Shown one piece after another: positions 44,952 to 52,448 of a DNA stretch of 52,448 nucleotides (its first letter is position 1; every line of letters begins with the position of its first letter). Origin of the DNA: Chitinophaga pinensis (GTDB lineage: Bacteria; Bacteroidota; Bacteroidia; NS11-12g; UBA955); NCBI GenBank assembly GCA_945890895.1, contig CAMDDG010000013.1, positions 1-52,448 of the forward strand. Reading direction: 5' to 3'. Below the pieces are notes generated by a model. It was not told the origin of the DNA and searched no databases. It worked only from the letters and a program-made list of their open reading frames with translations. A program made the position numbers and the translations under genes.

Positions 44952-45031
44952 TGGGGGTAAGTGGACTCGAACCACTGAACCCGAAGGAGCGGATTTACAG
45001 TCCGCCGCAATTGCCGCTATGCGATACCCCC
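44952..45031 (-). tRNA. tRNA-Tyr (GTA anticodon)
   Basis: The minus-strand gene has acceptor GGGGGTA/TACCCCC, anticodon stem GCGGA/TCCGC with loop CTGTAAA (anticodon GTA), and a long class II variable arm with CCTTCGGG, as expected for bacterial tRNA-Tyr. Confidence 0.95.
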
Positions 45032-45055
45032 TTCTGATACTTTTCTAGTACCTGG

Positions 45056-45128
<73 letters not shown>

Positions 45129-45183
45129 TTTTATTTCTAAGAACTTTCCCCTTTTTCTTTGCTGATGCTCTTAAAAAGGACTG

Positions 45184-45213
45184 CAAAAATAGTAAATAGT
45201 TCGAACTTTTCAA
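45184..45213 (-). promoter_or_regulatory. Promoter of the tRNA-tuf-secE-nusG-ribosomal operon
   Basis: On the minus strand TTG (45211-45213) and TATTTTTG (45184-45191) are separated by exactly 19 bases, a full match to the Bacteroidota -33/-7 pattern, about 50 bases upstream of the first tRNA. Confidence 0.8.
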
Positions 45214-45285
45214 GTGGTTTGTTATTTTTTTTTCACTTTTCTTCTAACTACCCCGCTTTTCTTCCACTTTATAGCCAAACACCCC

Positions 45286-45293
45286 TATTTTTG
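45286..45293 (+). promoter_or_regulatory. -7 box TATTTTTG before the DUF4340 gene
   Basis: Exact TAnnTTTG, 41 bases before the ATG. No clear -33 TTG. Confidence 0.45.
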
Positions 45294-45334
45294 TGACCGC
45301 AAATCTAACTCGATTTTGCCATTTTTACCAAAAC

Positions 45335-46366
45335 ATGAACAAAAAAATATTAAAACCTTTATTTATCATCGTTATTGCCATCTCTGCGTTTACGCTACTA
45401 TGGAAAAATCTCGACAATACCTCCGATTGGGATCCCAACCTGTTTGCCCTACAAAATCCTGCCGCAGTCGATCGTATGGTTTTTACACCCAATAATGAGA
45501 AGGTTAAACCCATTGAATTCGTGAGAATCAACGGTGATTGGTTTATTAAAACAAAAAATGACCTAGTTCTTGCAGATAGCTCCAACATTTCAATGCTTCT
45601 GAATTGGGCTATGCCGCGTTTGAAAATCAAAATGCCTGTTTCCGATCAACAAAAGAAACATGTAGTTGCAGCCATGGCACACGATGCCACCAAAGCTACC
45701 TTCTTCATAAATAATAAACCTGTTCACACTATATATGTAGGCGGTTCTACACAAGACAATATGTCAACCTATATGTTCTATCCCGATACGGATCGCCCTT
45801 GTATAGTTGAAATTCCCGGTTTCCAAGGGTATCTCACGCCCTACTTTATGACCGACCCCAACATTTGGAAAAGTCCGCTATTGATCCATTCAGAAACTCA
45901 TGAAATCCGCCAACTCCATGTATTCTATCCCCATCAACCTCAAAATAGCTTTAGTTTAAATCAACAAAACGACCAATTAACTTTAACCGACTATAAAACC
46001 AACAACGTCATCCCCGCCAAAAGCAGTTTGATGGCCGGTTATTTGCTTTTTTCCAAAGATTTTACCCGCGAAATTGGACCCGTTCCTGCCATCAACAACG
46101 CGGTTGCCATGAAAGATTCTATACTCAGATCCAAACCGTTGGCCATTTTGGAATATGTTTATACCAATGGAAAGAAAATCAGCCTAACCATCATCCCCCA
46201 AAATTCCTTTGAAGATATATTAATCGATGCCAAACCCACCGAAACGGAAACCGTTCAAACCGCTTTGTATTGGGTTAAATCTTCGGAAGATGCATACGTT
46301 TGGACCGCACAGGATATTGCAATTAAAAATCGACTAAAATCCAAATTCGACTTCATAAAACCGTAA
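45335..46366 (+). CDS. DUF4340 domain protein, membrane-anchored
   Basis: The 343-residue protein has one N-terminal helix (about 5-20, ILKPLFIIVIAISAFTLLW) and a long extracytoplasmic region with beta-rich repeats. It reads ALQNPAAVDRMVFTPNNEKV, then RINGDWFIKTKNDLVLADSS and further on SKDFTREIGP. This is DUF4340, a Bacteroidota domain of unknown function often found near ABC-type gliding or surface export genes. No such partner is adjacent. I used the ATG at 45335; the upstream GTG is part of the -7 box. Confidence 0.78.
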   Translation: MNKKILKPLFIIVIAISAFTLLWKNLDNTSDWDPNLFALQNPAAVDRMVFTPNNEKVKPIEFVRINGDWFIKTKNDLVLADSSNISMLLNWAMPRLKIKMPVSDQQKKHVVAAMAHDATKATFFINNKPVHTIYVGGSTQDNMSTYMFYPDTDRPCIVEIPGFQGYLTPYFMTDPNIWKSPLLIHSETHEIRQLHVFYPHQPQNSFSLNQQNDQLTLTDYKTNNVIPAKSSLMAGYLLFSKDFTREIGPVPAINNAVAMKDSILRSKPLAILEYVYTNGKKISLTIIPQNSFEDILIDAKPTETETVQTALYWVKSSEDAYVWTAQDIAIKNRLKSKFDFIKP

Positions 46367-46384
46367 TTTCGCGAGCAGTTTCAC

Positions 46385-47197
46385 ATGGGCTTTAGATTAA
46401 TTGGAGCAATCATAGGCTTGATTTCCTCCGGGTTTTATGGATTGATTATAGGTTTTGTTATTGGATCGTACATCGATTACGCCATGGGAGGAAATTCATC
46501 CCAAAATAATAACCAAAACGAGGACTTCACTTCCAGAAATTCCAACTCTCAATTTAGAGGATATGGTTACAGTGGGGGATATTCATCCGGTTCCAATGGC
46601 GGTTATAGTTCAGGTTCTCCTGTTGACTTTAAAAATTCGCTGCTCATACTTATTGCTGCGGTGATGAAAGCAGATGGTAGAGCCATGAAAAGCGAACTCG
46701 ACATGGTTAAATCCATGTTACTTCGCACTTATGGAGAGCATGAAACTAAAATTATGCTGCTGCAACTTCGCGACTATCTCAAACAAAATCATAACCTCAC
46801 CGAAGTTTGCAGAAATCTTAGAAATCGAATGTCGTACTCCCCTCGTTTGGAGTTGGTACACATATTATTTCGAATTTCACGTGCTGACGGCGACATTTCC
46901 TCAGCTGAATTAGCTTTAATTCAAACGGTTGCAACACAATTGGGTATTTCAACACCCGATTATCTATCGCTTCGAGCCATGTTTGTAACTACGGTAGATT
47001 CGGATTTTAAAATTCTCGATGTTTCCCCTTCTGCCTCAGAGGATGAAGTTAAAAAAGCCTATCGTAAACTCGCGCTTAGATTCCATCCCGACCGACTGCA
47101 GGGATTAACCGATAGTGAAAAAAAATCGGCGGAAGATAAATTTATTCGGGTGCAAAAAGCCTACGAAAATATCAAGAAAAACAAAGGCTGGGTTTAG
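46385..47197 (+). CDS. TerB-DnaJ (DjlA-like) membrane protein
   Basis: The 270-residue protein has an N-terminal Gly-rich membrane hairpin (GAIIGLISSGFYGLIIGFVIG), a Gly/Ser/Tyr-rich linker (about 40-78), a TerB-like helical domain (about 82-195; AAVMKADGRAMKSELDMV and FRISRADGDISSAELALI) and a C-terminal J domain (YRKLALRFHPDRL with the HPD motif, about 205-270). It resembles the DjlA co-chaperone that stimulates DnaK at the membrane. It starts 18 bases after the DUF4340 stop. Confidence 0.88.
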   Translation: MGFRLIGAIIGLISSGFYGLIIGFVIGSYIDYAMGGNSSQNNNQNEDFTSRNSNSQFRGYGYSGGYSSGSNGGYSSGSPVDFKNSLLILIAAVMKADGRAMKSELDMVKSMLLRTYGEHETKIMLLQLRDYLKQNHNLTEVCRNLRNRMSYSPRLELVHILFRISRADGDISSAELALIQTVATQLGISTPDYLSLRAMFVTTVDSDFKILDVSPSASEDEVKKAYRKLALRFHPDRLQGLTDSEKKSAEDKFIRVQKAYENIKKNKGWV

Positions 47198-47210
47198 AAT
47201 TACAAATAAC

Positions 47211-48119
47211 ATGTTTCAAGTACACCTTGCTCTTTTCTTTGTTAGTTTATTGTATGCCATTCTATTTTCTTGGGCGGGTCAAATTATGCCCAATCACTTA
47301 AGTTCGGAGGCATTTGTTTGGCTTCGAATTGCTTTTGCTACTGCACTTTTTCATTTATTTTCTTTTTTCGGGGGACGGGATAGCGTGGATTGGAAAAACC
47401 ACTGGAAGGAATTCGCCATTTGTGGATTTTTTGGAACATCCGCCAATATGTACTTATTTTTTAAGGGATTAGAAAGCACATATCCCATAAACGGAGCTGT
47501 ACTTATGTTATTTACTCCTTTATTTGTTGGAATTTTCGACCACTTGCGCGTAAAAAAATGGCCCAAACTTATTTTTAGTATTTCCATTATAATTGCGGCT
47601 ATTTCATGCTTCTTTTTGATTACTTCCAACGGTGCAAAATTTTCTTCTAAAACCATTTGGGGCGATATTTGGGTGGCAATCAACGCCATGCTCTATGCAG
47701 TTTACTTGGTTCGTGTGAAAAACCTCACTCAACATTACAAACCGATTACCATTAATAAGTGGACGTTCACGTTTGGACTAATATTCATAACTCCGGTTGG
47801 TTTACCATCCGTTATTCATACATCATTCGCTTCCATACCAACCGATATTTGGATCAAAATAGCTTACATCCTATTTTTCACGAGTTTCTTGGTTTATTTA
47901 TTAAATGCATTTGCTGTCAAGAAAGCCGGTCCAACATTGGCGGGATTGTATATTTACCTCCAGCCCCTACTGGCAACGTTTATCGCTTTTTTATTAAACA
48001 CCGACGAAATTAGTAGGCAGAAAATACTACTCATGTTTTTGGTTCTTTTGGCTACATTCACCGCTACTCGATTTACCCCCAAATACGATAATCAAACTGG
48101 GAAAATTGACGAATGTTGA
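47211..48119 (+). CDS. EamA/DMT superfamily transporter
   Basis: The 302-residue protein has about ten membrane helices in two EamA repeats, with ALFFVSLLYAILFSWAGQIM at the start of the first and WVAINAMLYAVYLVRVKNL at the start of the second, and YLQPLLATFIAFLL near the end. Members export metabolites such as amino acids or nucleobases. The ATG at 47211 is used, since the upstream in-frame start lies inside the J-domain gene. It begins 13 bases after that gene. Confidence 0.88.
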   Translation: MFQVHLALFFVSLLYAILFSWAGQIMPNHLSSEAFVWLRIAFATALFHLFSFFGGRDSVDWKNHWKEFAICGFFGTSANMYLFFKGLESTYPINGAVLMLFTPLFVGIFDHLRVKKWPKLIFSISIIIAAISCFFLITSNGAKFSSKTIWGDIWVAINAMLYAVYLVRVKNLTQHYKPITINKWTFTFGLIFITPVGLPSVIHTSFASIPTDIWIKIAYILFFTSFLVYLLNAFAVKKAGPTLAGLYIYLQPLLATFIAFLLNTDEISRQKILLMFLVLLATFTATRFTPKYDNQTGKIDEC

Positions 48120-48128
48120 GTTCTAACC

Positions 48129-48160
48129 TTTGACTTTGATTGAGATTTTTCGTAAATTTG
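48129..48160 (+). promoter_or_regulatory. Promoter of the small conserved gene at 48177
   Basis: TTTG (48129-48132) and TAAATTTG (48153-48160, exact -7) are 20 bases apart, 16 bases before the ATG. Confidence 0.7.
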
Positions 48161-48176
48161 CAGTAATTGATATTTT

Positions 48177-48503
48177 ATGCACAACGCTAAAGCAAACGAC
48201 ATCCTTAAAACACTAGTTGAATCTGTTGAAAAAAACGGAATTCAGGCAGATAAATGCATCGCTCCTTTGCAAGAAGCAAGACAGTTTGCATTGAACGAAA
48301 ACGATCCATTGGTAACACGTGCACTTCGTTTGGCTTGGCAGCATATTGAGTCCAATGATACTTTCGATGCTCCTTTAGCTGAAGAAATCGAAACAGCCGA
48401 AGATAATTTCATTTACTTCTTAAGTCTTTGCATTAAAAGTGACAACGAAATTAATCGCACGGAATTAAGAGAAATGACCAACGCTTTACAAGCAATGGCA
48501 TAA
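48177..48503 (+). CDS. Small conserved protein of unknown function
   Basis: The 108-residue protein is predicted mostly helical and acidic, without signal peptide or membrane segment. It contains ILKTLVESVEKNGIQ, ALNENDPLVTRALRLAWQHI and DNFIYFLSLCIKSDNEINR. I do not recognise a family. It has its own good promoter. The last third is antisense to a spurious frame. Confidence 0.7.
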   Translation: MHNAKANDILKTLVESVEKNGIQADKCIAPLQEARQFALNENDPLVTRALRLAWQHIESNDTFDAPLAEEIETAEDNFIYFLSLCIKSDNEINRTELREMTNALQAMA

Positions 48504-48543
48504 TCGATCAAACCTAATTTCCCTGAAAATTCCCCTGGTCCCC

Positions 48544-48909
48544 ATGAAAAAAGCAATCTCACAATTTCTGGTATTTGCTTTTCTTCTATGGCAGTGGAAT
48601 GTATTGCATATACACGAGCATCACCAACATAGCAGCGAACATTCCAACCCGCATTTTCAATATGTTGATGAATCGTTTCGGTCGGAAACGTGTGCAGACC
48701 ATCAAGATGCACCTCAATCGCATCAACACATTTCTGAAGATTGTAGCGTTTGTGATCTAAATACACAATCACCCGTTGAATGGTTTCCTCCGCACTTTTC
48801 TGGAAACCTTATACATTCGTACACCAAAATCAACCCGCTTTATTTCCAGAGGATTGAATGCATATTACCCGATTATTCGCATAATAAATCGCCGCCGGTT
48901 TTAAGTTGA
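48544..48909 (+). CDS. His-rich small exported protein (DUF2946-like)
   Basis: The 121-residue protein has a hydrophobic signal-like start (ISQFLVFAFLLWQWNVL) and a His-rich stretch HIHEHHQHSSEHS with later HQDAPQSHQH and a CSVCDL motif. This matches small exported proteins (DUF2946 type) beside TonB receptors for metals. It probably binds zinc or copper in the periplasm. It is upstream of the TonB-dependent receptor (227 bases) and of a His-rich lipoprotein. Function is inferred from composition and position. Confidence 0.7.
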   Translation: MKKAISQFLVFAFLLWQWNVLHIHEHHQHSSEHSNPHFQYVDESFRSETCADHQDAPQSHQHISEDCSVCDLNTQSPVEWFPPHFSGNLIHSYTKINPLYFQRIECILPDYSHNKSPPVLS

Positions 48910-49136
48910 TTCTATCGACAATTACTCAAAGTTAATTCCTAAATCCATCTTTATTGATGGGTTATATTGATTTACATTCCAATCACAATGATTAGGAAAA
49001 TTCCGTTGTGCTTCATGGAATTGCTTATGAGTTCACATCCAGCATTTAGATAGAAAGCTCGGATAAATTGTCATTATCAGCCAACATCAGCGAATTTCAA
49101 CTCGCTGTTTTAAATCAATCCTTTTTCGGCGCAAGC

Positions 49137-51527
49137 ATGTACGTATTTTCAAAACGACTAAATTTCACAAAAAAAATTTCCATTTACATTTTATTCACGT
49201 TCCTACTGGGTTTAAATCCGGTATGGCTGCGCAGTGAAATTTCACCTTCCGATACTTCTAAAAGCTACTTGAAGGTGCACGTGATTTCTAGTGAAAACCC
49301 AAGCAATTCGCTGCGCAGTGAAATTTCAATTTCCGATACTTCTAAGAGTTACTTGGAGGTGCACGTGATTTCTAGTGAAAACCAACCCATAGTAGGTGCC
49401 GAGGTATTCTTGGAAGAAGTACACCGAAAGTTGTATACCAATGCACTTGGAATTGCAAAATTTCAAAATTTAAAACCGGGAAATTATGAAGTAGAAATTT
49501 CAATCGATACGTTGCATATCCATCTGAGTTTAACCACCAACGAAGTGCATCATGTGGAAATCCCCACCGACAGAAAAACCATCGGCGCTGTACGTGTTGT
49601 GGTTCATCAAACTCAAAACACGTCCAATTTATTGTCGCAACTCCATGCGCAAAGCTTAAACTTTTCCAACAGTAACATCACGCAAAACTTAAAAACAATG
49701 CCCATGATGAACGTAATTTCCACCGGACGAACCATTTCGAAACCCGTGTATCAAGGGATATCGGGCTTGAGACTGCCTTTATTGGTTCAAGGAATTCGTC
49801 TTGAAGGACAATCTTGGGGTACGGATCACGGACCGGAAATTGGTTCTTGGGGAAGTGAGAAAGCGGAAATAATTAAAGGTGCACAAGCCGTAATTTTGGG
49901 AGGCGATGCATGGGGAAATGCAGTAAATATTGAGTTTGCGCCCAAATATCACCCGTATGAAACCGATGTAAAACTGTATTCTGGCTACCAGTACAACGGA
50001 AATCTAATACAGGGTGGATTGAAGTGGGTGAACGGTTTGCAAGATGGAAATGGACATTACCTGGTTGCAAATTTTCAGAAATCCAGCGATTACCGCGTCC
50101 CGCAAGGAATCCTGAAGAACACTGCCTCGGAAGAATTTTCTTTTTACGGGGGACATTCGTTTTCATCGCTTATCGGAAAATCTGCAATTAATTACAGCTA
50201 TTACCAGTTTAAATCAGGCATTTATTGGGGTTCTCACATTGGCAACATTTCGGATTTGCTGTGGAGCATTCAACAAGAAAATCCCACTCAATTGAGTTCA
50301 ACATCTTCATACAATGTATCAAAACCTTACCAACAAGGACAACAATGGATGGTGAATTGGAAGCAGCAATTCAAAGGGATTAAAGGTTTTACTTCCCTTG
50401 TTTCTCTGCAACAAAATCATCGGAAAGAATACGATCCTCATAGAAATCTTAACAAATCCTTTCCGCAATTGGACGTTGTTCTCAATTCTGCTCAGATTCA
50501 AGGAATTCAAGAAAATACAATTTATGGAATTCGTTTAAAATCCGGAATAGCTGTAGGATTGCAACAACAAAGTTGGGCGGGATACTTTTTAGTCCCTGAT
50601 TTTTTGGGGATGACAGGCTCGATTTGGACCCACATTCAACCCTTCCCCCGAAAAAAACTTAAAAACGAATGGACATTCCGCTGGGATGCATTGCAACGAC
50701 AAGTTACACTGCCTAGAGATCAAGTAAAAAGCAACAATTACTCAGGTTTTTCTGCTGGATATTCCCGAGAATTTTACACAAAATCTTGGTTGCATTCTGT
50801 GCATATTACTCAATCTTTTAGACCGCCCTCTGTTAATGAATTATATTCCAAAGGAGTACACCACGGCAGCGCTGCTTACGAAGAAGGGAATATGAACTTG
50901 AAGCCCGAAACTGGACAAAAATTGGAATGGCAAATCCAGAAATCGACCACAAAATGGCATATAAACTTCAATTCTTTTTTCCAACATTCAGGTAATTACA
51001 TATTTGTAAATCCCCAACCTTATCCTATTTACAGTATTCGAGGGGCATTTCCCTATTACAAATATGAATCCATGGCCGTTTGGTTTGCTGGACTTAATGT
51101 TAATGCATCCGTTCACGCACAAATAGGCGAATTTGGTTTAAGCTATGACTATACTTATGCCCGATTGTATCAACTTAACGACTTCCCATCTTTGGTTCCT
51201 CCTCAAAAATTACGTGGATTTTGGTCGTTAAAACGAGCAGCATTTAATGCTCAAATTGAGGGAATTTTTGTTCCAAAGCAATCCTATTATTCAGTTTTGT
51301 GGGACCTTGCATCTCCACCCGATTCCTATTTTGTATTGAATGCAACTTTAGGAATTCTGCCGCGTTCGAATCACTCGGATTGGGAGATCAAATTGTACGT
51401 TGAAAATGCTACTCAATCCAATTATCGAGATTATTTAGATCGGTTTCGTTATTTCGTTCCTCAACCTGCCAGGAACTTAGGTATCCGATTTATTTACAAT
51501 TTACATCATCACAGAAAACACGCTTAA
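49137..51527 (+). CDS. TonB-dependent outer-membrane receptor
   Basis: The 796-residue protein has a signal peptide (helix about 13-31), an N-terminal carboxypeptidase-regulatory-like domain (SENQPIVGAEVFLEE and FQNLKPGNYEVEI), a plug domain (GISGLRLPLLVQGIRLEGQ, about 200-290) and a beta-barrel to the end, closing with YRDYLDRFRYFVPQPARNL and a His-rich tail HHHRKHA. A 28-residue stretch just after the signal peptide is duplicated in tandem. The substrate is unknown; His-rich neighbours suggest a metal. The ATG at 49137 is preferred to TTG 49068, because the signal peptide follows it. Confidence 0.9.
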   Translation: MYVFSKRLNFTKKISIYILFTFLLGLNPVWLRSEISPSDTSKSYLKVHVISSENPSNSLRSEISISDTSKSYLEVHVISSENQPIVGAEVFLEEVHRKLYTNALGIAKFQNLKPGNYEVEISIDTLHIHLSLTTNEVHHVEIPTDRKTIGAVRVVVHQTQNTSNLLSQLHAQSLNFSNSNITQNLKTMPMMNVISTGRTISKPVYQGISGLRLPLLVQGIRLEGQSWGTDHGPEIGSWGSEKAEIIKGAQAVILGGDAWGNAVNIEFAPKYHPYETDVKLYSGYQYNGNLIQGGLKWVNGLQDGNGHYLVANFQKSSDYRVPQGILKNTASEEFSFYGGHSFSSLIGKSAINYSYYQFKSGIYWGSHIGNISDLLWSIQQENPTQLSSTSSYNVSKPYQQGQQWMVNWKQQFKGIKGFTSLVSLQQNHRKEYDPHRNLNKSFPQLDVVLNSAQIQGIQENTIYGIRLKSGIAVGLQQQSWAGYFLVPDFLGMTGSIWTHIQPFPRKKLKNEWTFRWDALQRQVTLPRDQVKSNNYSGFSAGYSREFYTKSWLHSVHITQSFRPPSVNELYSKGVHHGSAAYEEGNMNLKPETGQKLEWQIQKSTTKWHINFNSFFQHSGNYIFVNPQPYPIYSIRGAFPYYKYESMAVWFAGLNVNASVHAQIGEFGLSYDYTYARLYQLNDFPSLVPPQKLRGFWSLKRAAFNAQIEGIFVPKQSYYSVLWDLASPPDSYFVLNATLGILPRSNHSDWEIKLYVENATQSNYRDYLDRFRYFVPQPARNLGIRFIYNLHHHRKHA
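49227..49394 (+). repeat. 84-bp tandem duplication in the TonB receptor gene
   Basis: Two units start with CTGCGCAGTGAAATTTCA at 49227 and 49311. They encode LRSEIS-SDTSKSYL-VHVISSEN twice, in frame (28 residues). They differ at several positions, so the event is not very recent. It adds a second copy of the first strand of the regulatory-like domain. Confidence 0.9.
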
Positions 51528-51539
51528 AAATTAAAAATT

Positions 51540-52133
51540 ATGAAAAATACTAAAAATCAACTGCTTAACGGATTCGGAAGAATTGCGTTTGTAGCCATTG
51601 CAACCATTGCCAGTTTCACATTTTTATCTTCTTGTGAAGACGATCACAATCATCAACACGATGAAGAAGAAACAATCAATGCCATTTACTTAAAATTCAC
51701 GAATGATAGTAACTCACAAGACACTTTTACCGTGTTTTGGAAAGATTTAGATGGTGTGGGAGGAAATAATCCTGTTTTATCTGACTCCATCCGTTTAAAA
51801 GGATATGCTTCATATTCTGTTTCTGTTGAGTTCTACAACGAACACCTCAATCATAAAGATTTCATCAATGAAGAAATCTCTGCCGAATCGAATGCACACT
51901 TAGTATGTTATTCGGTTGAACATCTTCCAACTGTTGTATCTATGTCTATTGCGCGAACAGATCAAGATAGTAAAGGAATGGAATTGGGATTAAAGTCTCA
52001 TTGGAAAACATATTTAAATGATTTCAAGGGAGATGTACGTGTAAAATTAAAACATCAACCCGGTGTGAAAAATGGTGATTGCGATCCCGGGGAAACCGAT
52101 GTGGAAGTCGTATTTCCTTTTATAATTGAATAA
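51540..52133 (+). CDS. His-rich lipoprotein
   Basis: The 197-residue protein has a lipoprotein signal ending LSSC, with the lipid-modified Cys followed by EDDHNHQHDEEE, a metal-binding-like acidic/His cluster. The rest is beta-rich and not recognised by me. It starts 12 bases after the TonB receptor stop, so it is co-transcribed with it and probably acts with it at the outer membrane, either as a metal-capturing partner or as a plug-associated lipoprotein. The metal is unknown. Confidence 0.75.
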   Translation: MKNTKNQLLNGFGRIAFVAIATIASFTFLSSCEDDHNHQHDEEETINAIYLKFTNDSNSQDTFTVFWKDLDGVGGNNPVLSDSIRLKGYASYSVSVEFYNEHLNHKDFINEEISAESNAHLVCYSVEHLPTVVSMSIARTDQDSKGMELGLKSHWKTYLNDFKGDVRVKLKHQPGVKNGDCDPGETDVEVVFPFIIE

Positions 52134-52170
52134 AAAAACGGTTATCAACCATTAATTAACCCGTACTTCT

Positions 52171-52178
52171 TATTTTTG
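52171..52178 (+). promoter_or_regulatory. gcvT: -7 box TATTTTTG before gcvT
   Basis: Exact TAnnTTTG, 7 bases before the ATG at 52186, again a very short leader. No clear -33 TTG. Confidence 0.45.
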
Positions 52179-52185
52179 TAATACG

Positions 52186-52448
52186 ATGTCTGAAAATATT
52201 GCGTTAAAATCAACCAGTTTATCCCAAGTACACATTGATTTGGGAGCTAAGATGGTACCGTTTGCTGGCTATAACATGCCCGTGCTTTACAAAAATCTAA
52301 TTCAAGAGCATCATGCTGTTAGAAACAGTGTGGGTGTTTTTGATGTAAGTCACATGGGTGAAGTGTATATTACTGGACCGCAAGCGTATGCTTTAGTGGA
52401 ATACATTACCAGCAACGATGTAAGTTCCCTTACTGATGGAAGAGTCCA
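52186..52448 (+). CDS. gcvT: Aminomethyltransferase GcvT (T-protein), 5' part
   Basis: Only the first 87 codons are in the window. They contain LGAKMVPFAGYNMPVLY, then the conserved EHHAVRNSVGVFDVSHMGE, then VYITGPQAYALVEYITSNDV. This is the N-terminus of the glycine cleavage system T-protein, which transfers a methylene group from the H-protein-bound glycine intermediate to tetrahydrofolate. The gene runs off the right edge. Confidence 0.95.
   Translation, partial: MSENIALKSTSLSQVHIDLGAKMVPFAGYNMPVLYKNLIQEHHAVRNSVGVFDVSHMGEVYITGPQAYALVEYITSNDVSSLTDGRV

Noticed and set aside
48413..48772. Minus-strand frame of 119 codons overlapping the small conserved gene and the His-rich gene
   Set aside because: It overlaps two plus-strand genes with better support (promoter, signal peptide, His-rich motif), and its sequence has no recognisable features.

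Overview
This window is a chromosomal segment of a member of the Bacteroidota, most likely a flavobacterium-like lineage (order-level placement is inference). The evidence is a low-GC sequence, many exact matches to the Bacteroidota -7 promoter box TAnnTTTG (several with a TTG about 19-21 bases upstream), almost no Shine-Dalgarno sequences, and families typical of this phylum: DUF4199, DUF6787, BatA-type VWA protein, short RsmI-like methylase, a dihydroorotase paralogue without metal ligands, and the rplKAJL-rpoBC / tRNA-tuf-tRNA arrangement. No insertion sequence, prophage, rRNA operon or CRISPR array was seen.

Region 1 (261-8906) is an inorganic and reduced sulfur gene set. On the plus strand lie a single-domain rhodanese, a YgaP-like small membrane protein and an HMA-domain protein. 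Convergent to them, on the minus strand and probably read from soxB downward, are: SoxB thiosulfohydrolase, a TSUP (TauE/SafE) anion exporter, a membrane-anchored TsdA-like dihaem cytochrome c, a TPMT-type S-methyltransferase, a persulfide-dioxygenase/rhodanese fusion, and a split YeeE/YedE thiosulfate-permease pair. Together they suggest uptake or export of sulfur anions, periplasmic thiosulfate oxidation or cleavage, and persulfide handling. soxXA, soxYZ and soxCD are not in the window. A 47-bp tandem repeat sits inside this cluster.

Region 2 (8991-32270) is mostly housekeeping and conserved genes: TatD, crotonase, ComEC, an acidic low-complexity protein, thymidine kinase, a DUF6787-mrp-nifU-membrane-protein group, RsmI-like methylase, a ComEA-like HhH protein, acyl-CoA dehydrogenase, rpsU convergent with a RidA-XerC/D operon, a secreted WD40 protein, saccharopine dehydrogenase, a SpoU methylase, DUF4199, dihydroorotase-like protein, BatA-like protein, deoxynucleoside kinase and an ABC exporter.

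Region 3 (32243-45213) is the information-processing block on the minus strand, from a clear promoter at 45184-45213 through tRNA-Thr, tRNA-Tyr, tRNA-Gly, tRNA-Thr, tuf, tRNA-Trp, secE, nusG, rplK, rplA, rplJ, rplL, rpoB and rpoC. rpoB appears to use a non-ATG start, and a strong stem-loop separates it from rplL.

Region 4 (45286-52448) is on the plus strand: a DUF4340 protein, a TerB/DnaJ protein, an EamA transporter, a small conserved protein, then a His-rich small exported protein, a TonB-dependent receptor with an 84-bp internal duplication, and a His-rich lipoprotein (a candidate metal-uptake locus), ending in the start of gcvT.

Across the window the 9-mer CGGGGGATG occurs eight times, far more than base composition predicts, mostly in the extended form TTTCGGGGGATGTAA. 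It lies mainly in variable protein segments and mostly antisense to genes. It is the best candidate here for an undescribed genome-wide DNA signal.
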